Under the pieces are notes generated by a model. The model saw nothing but the letters and a program-made list of their open reading frames with translations. It was not told the DNA's origin and made no database searches. The position numbers and the translations under genes are program-made. Positions 1 through 6,133 of a stretch of 6,906 bases of DNA are shown piece by piece. How positions within the stretch are numbered: the stretch's first letter is position 1; each line of letters starts with the position of its first letter. Source of the stretch: JBDTMC01 sp039934475 (lineage in GTDB: Bacteria > Acidobacteriota > Terriglobia > Bryobacterales > Bryobacteraceae). The stretch lies in contig JBDTMC010000424.1 in assembly GCA_039934475.1 (NCBI GenBank), positions 1 to 6,906 of the forward strand, read 5' to 3'.

Positions 1-1
1 A

Positions 2-1594
2 TTGATTATCCGTGAGGTTCTGGCAAAGCAGCCCATGCATCCGGGCGCGCATCACTACCGCATCCATAACTGGGACTATCATGAGGCAGCGCAGGCGCTG
101 GAGAGCTGCCGTAAGTATACGGACACTGTTCCGAATATCGGACACGCGCAGCATATGCCGGGCCACATATACAGCATTGTGGGAATGTGGAACGAAGCGG
201 CGATTTCCATGGACGCGGCGACGCGAGTGGAAAAGCGGTACATGCAGGAGACGCTAACATTTCCATTCAACAACTGGAATTACGGGCATAACCGCAACTA
301 CCTTTCTTACATTCAGGAGCAACTGGGCATGGTGGATGCCGCGATCTTCGGGGCACGGCAATTAATCGATGCGCCTCATGATCCGGAAGAGAACAACGAC
401 GACTGGCGGAGTTCGCAATCCTACGGTATCTTCGCGCTGGCGCGGGCGCTGGCGAAGTTCGAACGGTGGGATCAGATCCTCGACGGGAAGACGATTCCAT
501 GGCGGGACTTGTACCGGGACAAGGCCTATAAGGCTTATTACGTGGCTCGTGCGCGGTTGGCCAAGGGCGAGGCGGACGAGGCGGGCAAGAGCATACGGGA
601 GCATGAAGACCTGAAGAAAGAGTTGGAGAAGCACAAGGATTTCGAGGAGATCTATAACATCCAAACGGAAGAGTTGGATGCGCGGCGGGCGCTGGCGCGG
701 GGCGAGACGCTGGAAGGTCTGGGGATGCTGGCCCAAGCCGCGACACACGAGGCGGAATTCCAACACCAATATGCGGACCCGCCACTGTATCCGGCGGCGC
801 TTTATGCAGACTTAGGCGATGCGTACCTGAAAGCGAAGAGTCCGGGCCTGGCGCGTGAAGCGTTTGAGAAGGCTCTGCAGTTGACCAAGAACGATCTGTT
901 CGCCTTAAGCGGGTTGGTAAGAACGAACGCGGCGCTGGGGGAGAAGGCGAAGGCGGAAGATGCGATGGCACGCCTGCTGTCTGTGACGGCGAATGCGGAC
1001 CAGGGTCTGAAGCCGTTGGAGCTGGCAAAGGCTACGGGCGTGAAGGCAGAGCCGCGCGCCGATGTACCGGTTGCGGAGCGTAACTATGCGCGGGTTCCCC
1101 TGGATAAGTATGGACCACCGAAGTGGGAGCCGTACAACGCACCGGCGCTTGAAGTCCGGGATGCCACGGGGAAGGCGGTTTCGCTGGCGGACTATCGCGG
1201 CAAAAACGTGATCCTGGTGTACTACCTGGGCTTTGAGTGCCCGCACTGTATGCGCCAACTGCACGCGCTACAGAAGAACAAAGAGGAGTGGGATAAGCGG
1301 GATACCGTCATCCTGGCCGTCAGCAGCACCGCGCCGGAGAAGAATGCCGGGCAGTTGAAGCAGTTTGGCGACCTGAACGGGATCACGCTTTTATCGGATG
1401 ACAAGTACGCGAACGCGCGGCGGTTCCACTCGTACGACGATTTCGAAGAGATCGAGTTGCATTCCACGAGCCTCATCGATAAGAAAGGCCGTGTCTATTG
1501 GGCGCGCCTGGGTGGCGATCCCTTCAGCGACGTGGCCTTTCTGGAAAAGCAATTAGACCGCATGAACCAGTTCGTGGAACGCGCGGCGCGTTGA
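2..1594 (+). CDS. TPR-repeat protein with C-terminal thioredoxin/AhpC-TSA-like domain (5' partial)
   Basis: The frame is open from the first complete codon and ends at TGA 1592-1594. The TTG at base 2 is probably internal, so the true start and any signal peptide lie outside the window. Numbering here counts from that TTG. Residues about 10-330 are helical, TPR-like repeats. The segment HPGAHHYRIHNWDY (13-26), followed by HMPGHIY (51-57) and GMWNEAA (61-67), is typical of a TPR family seen in Acidobacteria and Planctomycetes; a clear TPR unit is at about 262-295. A linker (about 340-380) leads to a redoxin fold at about 378-525: a beta strand NVILVYYLG, then the redox motif C413-P-H-C416, and a later TLLSDD strand as in AhpC/TSA/Bcp proteins. 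The CxxC suggests a thiol-disulfide exchanger or thioredoxin-like reductase rather than a one-Cys peroxiredoxin. It is the only + strand gene and converges on the SRPBCC gene with a 7-bp gap. The substrate is unknown. Confidence 0.85.
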   Translation: MIIREVLAKQPMHPGAHHYRIHNWDYHEAAQALESCRKYTDTVPNIGHAQHMPGHIYSIVGMWNEAAISMDAATRVEKRYMQETLTFPFNNWNYGHNRNYLSYIQEQLGMVDAAIFGARQLIDAPHDPEENNDDWRSSQSYGIFALARALAKFERWDQILDGKTIPWRDLYRDKAYKAYYVARARLAKGEADEAGKSIREHEDLKKELEKHKDFEEIYNIQTEELDARRALARGETLEGLGMLAQAATHEAEFQHQYADPPLYPAALYADLGDAYLKAKSPGLAREAFEKALQLTKNDLFALSGLVRTNAALGEKAKAEDAMARLLSVTANADQGLKPLELAKATGVKAEPRADVPVAERNYARVPLDKYGPPKWEPYNAPALEVRDATGKAVSLADYRGKNVILVYYLGFECPHCMRQLHALQKNKEEWDKRDTVILAVSSTAPEKNAGQLKQFGDLNGITLLSDDKYANARRFHSYDDFEEIELHSTSLIDKKGRVYWARLGGDPFSDVAFLEKQLDRMNQFVERAAR

Positions 1595-1600
1595 CGTTCC
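1576..1600. other. Hairpin-forming sequence between convergent gene ends
   Basis: Two competing perfect inverted repeats lie over the stop codon of the TPR-redoxin gene. One is AACGCGC (1578-1584), one base, then GCGCGTT (1586-1592). The other is GGAACG (1576-1581) paired with CGTTCC (1595-1600). The site falls exactly between two convergent genes, where a bidirectional terminator would be useful. However, no T-tract follows on either strand, so it is not a classical intrinsic terminator. It could be a 3'-end stabilising hairpin or chance in GC-rich DNA. Confidence 0.25.
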
Positions 1601-1601
1601 G

Positions 1602-2075
1602 CTACAACTGTTTGGCGTAGGCGACAAGCTGATCGAGAGCCGTGCCCCAACCTTGATGGAAGCCCATATCTTCGTGCCGCTTGCGTGCGTCTTCATCGCG
1701 GTGAAGGGCAGTGGCTGTGTAAAGCGTCTGGCTGCCCCGTGCCTCGATGGTCACGATCGCCGTCATGAAGGGATTCGCTGACGGGCGATAACCGGGAAGC
1801 AGGGCGTCGGTAAACACCAGCCGCTCATATGGAACCACTTCGAGATAGCAGCCGACGTTGGGGAACTCCAGGCCTTCCGGGGAGCGCATCGTGGTGCGGA
1901 AGATGCCACCGGGGCGCAGATCGATTTCGCAATCGGTGACCGTCCACGGGGCGGGTGTGAACCATTTGCTGACGTGCTCGGGTTTGGTCCAGACTTCCCA
2001 TACGAGTTCACGCGGAACATCGATGAGGCGCTCTAGAACAAGGTCGAGAGCGGGGTCGGGTATCACTGAGATCAA
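1602..2075 (-). CDS. AHSA1/SRPBCC (START-like) domain protein
   Basis: This is a 157-residue protein, close to the usual 140-165 for single-domain AHSA1-type SRPBCC proteins (Aha1 C-terminal homologues, a hydrophobic-ligand cavity fold). Family hallmarks are LERLIDVPRELVWEVWTKPEHVSKWF (split as residues 14-20 and 21-39), DLRPGG (52-57), the strand G-CYLEVVPYERLVFTD (75-90) and the C-terminal helix GFHQGWGTALDQL (138-150). No signal peptide or membrane segment is seen, so it is cytoplasmic. The frame stays open to 2135, but TTG 2075 is chosen as the start: AAGGAG lies 8 nt upstream (2084-2089), and translation then begins MISVIPDP, right before the conserved domain. The start overlaps the ArsR stop as TTGA, so the two genes should be translationally coupled. 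ArsR-AHSA1 pairs are common in bacteria; the ligand and role are generally unknown. Confidence 0.92.
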   Translation of the reverse strand: MISVIPDPALDLVLERLIDVPRELVWEVWTKPEHVSKWFTPAPWTVTDCEIDLRPGGIFRTTMRSPEGLEFPNVGCYLEVVPYERLVFTDALLPGYRPSANPFMTAIVTIEARGSQTLYTATALHRDEDARKRHEDMGFHQGWGTALDQLVAYAKQL

Positions 2076-2407
2076 GAGCGTTTCTCCTTTAATGCAAGCA
2101 AATATTCGTCCAGCTGATCGAGGCGGCGTTCCCACAGGTCGCGCTGCCTGGTGAGCCAGTGCTCTGCCATCTTCATTCGCTTCGGGACAATCTGGTACGT
2201 CCGAACGCGCCCAGACTTGGTGGAGCGCACGAGGCCCGACTGTTCCAGAACCGTGAGGTGCTGGACGAAGGAAGGCAGCGCCATCTGAAACGGCTGCGCC
2301 AGTTCGCTGACCGAAGCAGGGCTTCTGCTGAGCCGCTCCAGCACACGGCGGCGGGTGGAATCGGAGAGGGCGCGAAAGACGCCATCCATGGATTCAACGG
2401 GAAGCAC
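2072..2407 (-). CDS. ArsR/SmtB-family winged-helix transcriptional regulator
   Basis: This protein of up to 111 residues is a typical length for ArsR-family repressors. Residues 7-27 (MDGVFRALSDSTRRRVLERL) are the classic N-terminal helix. The winged helix follows: ASVSELAQPF (31-40), the recognition helix about 43-56 (ALPSFVQHLTVLEQ) and the wing about 60-72 (VRSTKSGRVRTYQ). The C-terminal helix with AEHWLTRQRDLWERRLDQLDEYL (81-103) is typical of the subgroup paired with SRPBCC proteins. There are no cysteines, so the metal-thiolate site of ArsR/SmtB metal sensors is absent and the inducer is probably not a thiophilic metal. The start is uncertain: GTG 2407 (used here) sits at the predicted transcription start and has no Shine-Dalgarno; ATG 2389 gives a more family-like N-terminus (MDGVF) and also lacks one. 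It probably represses its own operon with the downstream SRPBCC gene through the palindrome at 2430-2453. Confidence 0.92.
   Translation of the reverse strand: MLPVESMDGVFRALSDSTRRRVLERLSRSPASVSELAQPFQMALPSFVQHLTVLEQSGLVRSTKSGRVRTYQIVPKRMKMAEHWLTRQRDLWERRLDQLDEYLLALKEKRS
2084..2089 (-). promoter_or_regulatory. Ribosome-binding site for the SRPBCC gene
   Basis: AAGGAG on the minus strand lies inside the last codons of the ArsR gene, 8 nt before TTG 2075. It decides the start of the SRPBCC gene: none of the upstream in-frame options is needed, and the conserved domain begins just after this TTG. Confidence 0.78.
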
Positions 2408-2412
2408 GATTG

Positions 2413-2442
2413 AGTATAGAGCGGAGTGAATACTTAGGTCAA
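2413..2442 (-). promoter_or_regulatory. Sigma-70-type promoter of the ArsR-SRPBCC operon
   Basis: On the minus strand, TTGACC (2442-2437) is the -35 and TATACT (2418-2413) the -10, separated by 18 nt. Both are close to consensus. Only five bases separate the -10 from GTG 2407, so transcription would begin at or within a base or two of that GTG. The mRNA would then be leaderless, or have a leader of about 17 nt if ATG 2389 is used. The -35 lies inside the 2430-2453 palindrome. Confidence 0.6.
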
Positions 2443-2453
2443 TACCTAAGTAT
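2430..2453. promoter_or_regulatory. Perfect 10-4-10 inverted repeat, probable ArsR operator
   Basis: The arm ATACTTAGGT (2430-2439) is perfectly mirrored by ACCTAAGTAT (2444-2453) around a 4-bp centre, CAAT. The palindrome covers the whole -35 box of the ArsR promoter, and its last base overlaps the stop codon of the PQQ dehydrogenase gene. Its size and position fit the two-fold site of a dimeric ArsR-family repressor that blocks RNA polymerase. It is AT-rich in GC-rich surroundings, and no T-tract follows, so a terminator for the upstream gene is less likely. That ArsR binds here is inferred from position. Confidence 0.62.
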
Positions 2454-4027
2454 CAATCGAGAGTGAAGGTGAAGAGCACGCGGCCGGCGGCGATGGCGAA
2501 GTATTGCTTGCCGCGGAATTCGTAGCTGATGGGATTGGAAAGTACAGGCGCGCCGGCGTTGAAGCGCCAGAGTGGCTTGCCGTTAGCTGCGTCGAGCGCG
2601 AAGACATAACCGTCGGCGGTGCCTCCGAAGACCAGGCCGCCGGCAGTGGACACCAAGCCACCCCAAGGCGGCGTATGAAGGGGGAACTCCCACCGCTGTT
2701 GGCCAGTGAGAGGGTCAATTGCTTTCACGGAGCCAGAGGGTTCGACACCAGGTATGCCGCGCATGCCCCCGGCGGAGTAATAGTTGCCGGGTTTGTACTC
2801 AGCGGTGGCGCGGTAAAACGTGTTGCCTTCCTCCCTCGCGGCGACGTAGAGAAGGCGTGTCTGAGGACTGTAAGAGGAGCTGGCCCAGTTGGTGGCTCCG
2901 TGGATGCCGGGGTAGATGACGACGCCAGCGGGCACGGGTTCGGTGCCGGGAAGCATCACGGGGCGGCCGTTCGCATCGAGACCTTTCGCCCAGTTTTGCC
3001 GGGCGTAGGCGCGGCCGGCGAGGAATTCGCCCGTGCGCCGGTCCAGCAGGTAGTAGAAGCCATTGCGATTGGCGTTGCCGATCAACCGGCGGGGCTTTCC
3101 GGCGTACTCGGCGTCGAAGAGTACGGGAACGTGGTTGGCATCCCAATCGTGCGTATCGTGAGGAGTGAATTGGAAGTGCCAGCGACGTTGTCCGCTATCG
3201 GCGTCCAAGGCGAGCAAGCTGTCGGAGTAGAGGTTGTCGCCGGGGCGCACATTGCCGTCGTAGTCGGGGCCGGGATTGCCCGTGGCCCAGTAGATCAGGT
3301 TGAGAGCGGCATCGAAGGAACCGGTTACCCAGGCGGCGGCCGATCCGGTTTTCCAGGTTTCGCCAAGCCAGGTTTCGTGACCGGGTTCGCCCGGGCCAGG
3401 AACGGTCCAGAAGCGCCAGGCGCGTTTTCCGGTTTGGGCATCGTAGGCATCGATGAAGCCGCGTATACCGTATTCACCGCCGGAGACTCCGATGACGATC
3501 TTGTCCTTCACTGCGAGAGGCGCGGCGGTGATGGAGTAACCAGTCTTGTAGTCAGCCACAGGGACATCCCACAGGACGCGCCCCGTTCTGGCGTCCAAGG
3601 CGATGAGATGGGCATCGAGAGTGCCGAGGTAGACGCGTTCGCCGAGGACGGCCACGCCGCGGTTCACCTGACCGCAACAGACGTGGACGTCGGAGGGGAT
3701 AGCACGGCGGTAGGTCCAGAAGGGGCGACCTGTGGCGAGGTCGAGCGCAGCGGCGTTGCTGGGTGGCTCAGAGATGTACATAACTCCATCGGCGACGATG
3801 GGCGACACCTCGAATTGATTGAGGTCGTTGGTTTGATAGAGCCATGCGGGATGAAGGCGAGCCACGTTAGCGGGAGTGATGCGGCGCAGTGGGGAAAAGC
3901 GATGACCGCTGTAGTTACCGGAGTAGGTGAGCCAGTTGGCCGGTTCATGGGCAGCATCGCGGATGCGTTCATAGGGAATCTGGGCAGCGGCGGGGAGGAC
4001 GATAGCGAATAGCAGGGCGAGCTTCAT
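2453..4027 (-). CDS. PQQ-dependent alcohol-type dehydrogenase (quinoprotein), lanthanide-type metal site
   Basis: This is a 524-residue eight-bladed beta-propeller quinoprotein, somewhat shorter than methanol/ethanol dehydrogenases (about 570-600). Residues 1-16 (MKLALLFAIVLPAAAQ) are a signal peptide, so it is periplasmic. Family residues in order: vicinal cysteines C117-C118 followed by VNRG (disulfide over PQQ); E185 in SGGEYGIRG and N251 in GNP (metal ligands); RPGDN (261-265); PHD-TH-D294-W-D296, where D294 aligns with the catalytic Asp and D296 with the extra lanthanide-ligand Asp of XoxF-type enzymes; R321 in NRNGFYYLLDR; HGATNW (376-381); PPWGGLVSTAGGLVF (453-467). Tryptophan docking repeats (for example TGRPFW, TGRVLW, NGKPLW) recur. 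There is no haem motif, so electrons must pass to a separate cytochrome, probably the preceding gene, with which it overlaps by ATGA. GAGG lies 6 nt before the ATG. It likely oxidises an alcohol or aldehyde; the substrate cannot be read from sequence. No pqq biosynthesis genes are in the window. Confidence 0.93.
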   Translation of the reverse strand: MKLALLFAIVLPAAAQIPYERIRDAAHEPANWLTYSGNYSGHRFSPLRRITPANVARLHPAWLYQTNDLNQFEVSPIVADGVMYISEPPSNAAALDLATGRPFWTYRRAIPSDVHVCCGQVNRGVAVLGERVYLGTLDAHLIALDARTGRVLWDVPVADYKTGYSITAAPLAVKDKIVIGVSGGEYGIRGFIDAYDAQTGKRAWRFWTVPGPGEPGHETWLGETWKTGSAAAWVTGSFDAALNLIYWATGNPGPDYDGNVRPGDNLYSDSLLALDADSGQRRWHFQFTPHDTHDWDANHVPVLFDAEYAGKPRRLIGNANRNGFYYLLDRRTGEFLAGRAYARQNWAKGLDANGRPVMLPGTEPVPAGVVIYPGIHGATNWASSSYSPQTRLLYVAAREEGNTFYRATAEYKPGNYYSAGGMRGIPGVEPSGSVKAIDPLTGQQRWEFPLHTPPWGGLVSTAGGLVFGGTADGYVFALDAANGKPLWRFNAGAPVLSNPISYEFRGKQYFAIAAGRVLFTFTLD

Positions 4028-4773
4028 CGTTCGCCTCGAAGAGACGCAAGGTAAGCGACCACGTCGGTGAGTTCAGAGTCAGAGAAGACGCCGCTGTAAC
4101 TTGGCATTGGCGACTTACCCCACAGCTTCTGGAGGTCTTTCAGTTCACTCTTATCGAAGGAGTAGATGCGGCCGTCGAAGTCGCGCAGTTGGATGGTAAA
4201 CGTATCCTCGTTCAAGCGGAAACCAGTGACAGCGCGGCCTTCAGCAGTGACGACGTGAACCATCAGGAAGTTGTCGGGCATGAGGATGATGCGGCGATAT
4301 ACGGCGAAGGACTCCGGCACTTCGGCTTCGGGGTCGGTTAGAGATTTACGCAAGTAAGAGATGCTGCGGCGGACGCCGATATCGGAGAGATCCGGACCGA
4401 GACTGTGGCAGCCACGACAACCACCCTTGCCATTGAAGAGAGTTTCTCCGCGGGCGGGATCGCCTTCGACAGCTGCAGGTACGGTCAGGCCGAGCGCGCG
4501 AACGTAGTCCACCAGATCCCGATTCTCAGCAGATGTCATGCGGGTGCCGGGCATTTGTGTCCCCGGTATGCCAAGGGTGACTATGTTGGATAGCGCGGTA
4601 TCGTCGGCTGCGCGGGGCAGTTTGGGCACAGCGAGATTTGAGCCGCGTCCGCCGTCGCCTTTTGCTCCGTGGCAAGGGGCGCAGTGAGTGGCGAAGAGGA
4701 TCGCACCCTTCTCCTGTCCAGAGGCGAGCGAGGCCAGCAGCAGTGCCAGAAGTGAGTACCCGCGCCAGATCAT
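4024..4773 (-). CDS. Dihaem cytochrome c, probable electron acceptor of the quinoprotein
   Basis: The protein has 249 residues and a signal peptide (1 to about 19, MIWRGYSLLALLLASLASG), so it is periplasmic. It has two haem c domains. Domain one (about 21-95) is class-I-like, with C31-A-P-C-H35 and Met74 or Met79 (PGTQMPGTRM) as the likely sixth ligand. Domain two (about 105-247) has C119-R-G-C-H123, then GPDLSDIGVRRSISYLRKSL-TDPEAEV, a beta-rich insert (about 155-207), and SPMPSYSGVFSDSELTDVVAYL (221-242) with Met223 as the likely ligand. That order matches the 'putative haem-binding domain, Pirellula/Verrucomicrobium type' (TIGR02603, from memory). Its stop overlaps the PQQ dehydrogenase start (ATGA), so the two are translationally coupled and probably work together: quinoprotein to cytochrome to terminal oxidase. 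The start ATG 4773 has only a weak upstream Shine-Dalgarno. The gene lies 45 bp after the EAL-HDOD gene; whether it shares that transcript is unclear. Confidence 0.93.
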   Translation of the reverse strand: MIWRGYSLLALLLASLASGQEKGAILFATHCAPCHGAKGDGGRGSNLAVPKLPRAADDTALSNIVTLGIPGTQMPGTRMTSAENRDLVDYVRALGLTVPAAVEGDPARGETLFNGKGGCRGCHSLGPDLSDIGVRRSISYLRKSLTDPEAEVPESFAVYRRIILMPDNFLMVHVVTAEGRAVTGFRLNEDTFTIQLRDFDGRIYSFDKSELKDLQKLWGKSPMPSYSGVFSDSELTDVVAYLASLRGER

Positions 4774-4818
4774 CGATGCCCGTTATGATATCGAAACAGA
4801 TTGGGGCAGTAGGCGTGG

Positions 4819-6072
4819 TCAGTGCGGATAGCCCAAGACGCCTGAGGCGTCCTCAACCCACTTCATTGCCTCAAGGCAGAGGTCCGTCAAAGAGCCTATC
4901 GACAACTCAAGAGCCTCCGCTTGAGCCGAGATGGTAGGATCGTCAACGGCCTCGCAGGCAATACAAAGATCCAGAACGCGTCTGAACGGATCTTCTTCGC
5001 GGACCTGCCCAAGCAGTGCTTTTAGGATCTGAGGCTGTAATCCCAGTTCGGGCAGGAGTTCGCTCAAGGGCCGGCCTACCATGCAATCCAACATCGAGAA
5101 AAGGCCCATCATGAAACATTCCGGTGCGGCAGAAACGCGAGGACTTCGGTCGCCGATGAGCTCGCACAGCCTCGCCCGGTACAGCGACATGTGGGCCACC
5201 TCAGAGATCGTCTCCGTGGTCAAGTGCGGCAGAGCGGCCAAGGTTACCCACCGTCGTACCTCACGTTCCCCGAGCACCACTAAGCCATGACGGAGGGTTG
5301 TCATTGAGCCAGAAAATGCGAACGCCGCGGAATTCAGATAGCGCATCAGCCTGCGGGTAACAGCGACATCAAGACGGATGAGTCGATCCAGCCGGTCAAA
5401 ATCCAATTCCGGCCGATTGATTTCAGCCAGCAGCCGCAGGGCATTCCATTTGTACGTAGGGATGGCAGAACCCTGGATGATCTCAGGACGCGCCAGGAAG
5501 TACCCCTGAAAGTACCGATAGCCCACGCCGCGCGCATACTCCAGAACTTCACGGGTTTCGATCTTCTCGGCCAACATGTGGATGCCCCGCTTGCCAAACT
5601 CGTTACTGAGGTGACGGCAATCGTCCAACGATGTATTGAGGAAATCGATCTTAATGTAGTCTGCAAGGTCGATGAGGGGCCCGTAGTCTTCCCTCGTCAC
5701 AAAGTCATCAAGGGCCAGCTGGTAACCTTGCCTCTTCAGCCTGCGACATGCCGCAATCACTTCGTCGTCGGGCGTCACTGTCTCGAGGACTTCGATCACC
5801 ACGGATTGCGGCGGCAGACCCGGACCCTCTGGTGCGACTAACAATTCGCCAGGAAAATTAATGAAACCCCTGTGTCCTTCAAGGACCCGATCGAAGGGTA
5901 GGGCGAGGAATGCGTTCGCGATCACGGTCGACGTGGACACCACCTCATTTTCCGCATCATAGCGATTAGTCCCGCCGGAACGGTATAGAAGTTCGTAAGC
6001 AAATGTCTTGAGTTGGTCGTCCAAAATAGGCTGCCGGCCGACAAACAGTTTCACCAAGGGAAGCGTATCCAT
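4819..6072 (-). CDS. EAL-HDOD signalling protein (YuxH-like), complete copy
   Basis: This 417-residue cytoplasmic protein is the usual length for EAL-HDOD proteins. The EAL domain (about 7-205) begins VGRQPI-D and ELLYR (27-31, replacing EALxR). Positions equivalent to the c-di-GMP phosphodiesterase ligands are kept: E27, N72 (FINF), E94 and E97 (VIEVLE), D122-D123 (LDDF), K141-D143 (YIKID), E169 (AEKIET) and Q189 (FQGYF). Loop 6 is altered: DDFGTG is replaced by DDFVTRE. The HDOD domain (about 210-405) has NRPELDFDRLDRLIRLD, LMRYLNSAAFAF, LRHGLVVLGE, RWVTLAAL and GLFSMLDCMVGRPLSELL, but no HD metal ligands, as expected for HDOD. Such proteins act in c-di-GMP or output signalling; catalysis here is unproven. 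Start ATG 6072 gives the expected N-terminus, with only a weak purine-rich AAAAGAA upstream. It is a tandem paralog of the next gene at 6134. Confidence 0.94.
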   Translation of the reverse strand: MDTLPLVKLFVGRQPILDDQLKTFAYELLYRSGGTNRYDAENEVVSTSTVIANAFLALPFDRVLEGHRGFINFPGELLVAPEGPGLPPQSVVIEVLETVTPDDEVIAACRRLKRQGYQLALDDFVTREDYGPLIDLADYIKIDFLNTSLDDCRHLSNEFGKRGIHMLAEKIETREVLEYARGVGYRYFQGYFLARPEIIQGSAIPTYKWNALRLLAEINRPELDFDRLDRLIRLDVAVTRRLMRYLNSAAFAFSGSMTTLRHGLVVLGEREVRRWVTLAALPHLTTETISEVAHMSLYRARLCELIGDRSPRVSAAPECFMMGLFSMLDCMVGRPLSELLPELGLQPQILKALLGQVREEDPFRRVLDLCIACEAVDDPTISAQAEALELSIGSLTDLCLEAMKWVEDASGVLGYPH

Positions 6073-6133
6073 TATTCTTTTCGACTGAGGTCCACGGCCT
6101 CTTCCACGCGAGTATATCCGGCGCCTATCACAG

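Noticed and set aside
267..1028. A 253-codon minus-strand open frame antisense to the TPR-redoxin gene
   Set aside because: The product is Pro/Ser/Arg-rich with no domain, and the + strand frame has clear TPR and redoxin motifs.
2076..2135. N-terminal extension of the SRPBCC frame to 2135
   Set aside because: These 20 codons lie wholly within the ArsR gene and precede the conserved domain; the AAGGAG site fits TTG 2075 instead.
2444..2453. The palindrome at the dehydrogenase stop, considered as its intrinsic terminator
   Set aside because: The stem is AT-rich and not followed by a T-run; its overlap with a -35 box makes an operator more likely.
2504..4012. A 502-codon open frame on the + strand, antisense to the PQQ dehydrogenase
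   Set aside because: Its translation is low-complexity Gly/Ala/Val/Glu-rich with no recognisable domain. It mirrors the codon bias of a clear family gene on the other strand, as is common in GC-rich DNA.
4837..4851. Hairpin GACGCC-TGA-GGCGTC near the end of the complete EAL-HDOD gene, considered as a terminator
   Set aside because: It lies in coding sequence, has no T-tract, and is not kept in the second copy.
6073..6133. TATACT in the gap between the two EAL-HDOD genes, considered as a -10 box
   Set aside because: No acceptable -35 lies 16-18 bp upstream and there is no extended -10. I see nothing else definite in this gap.
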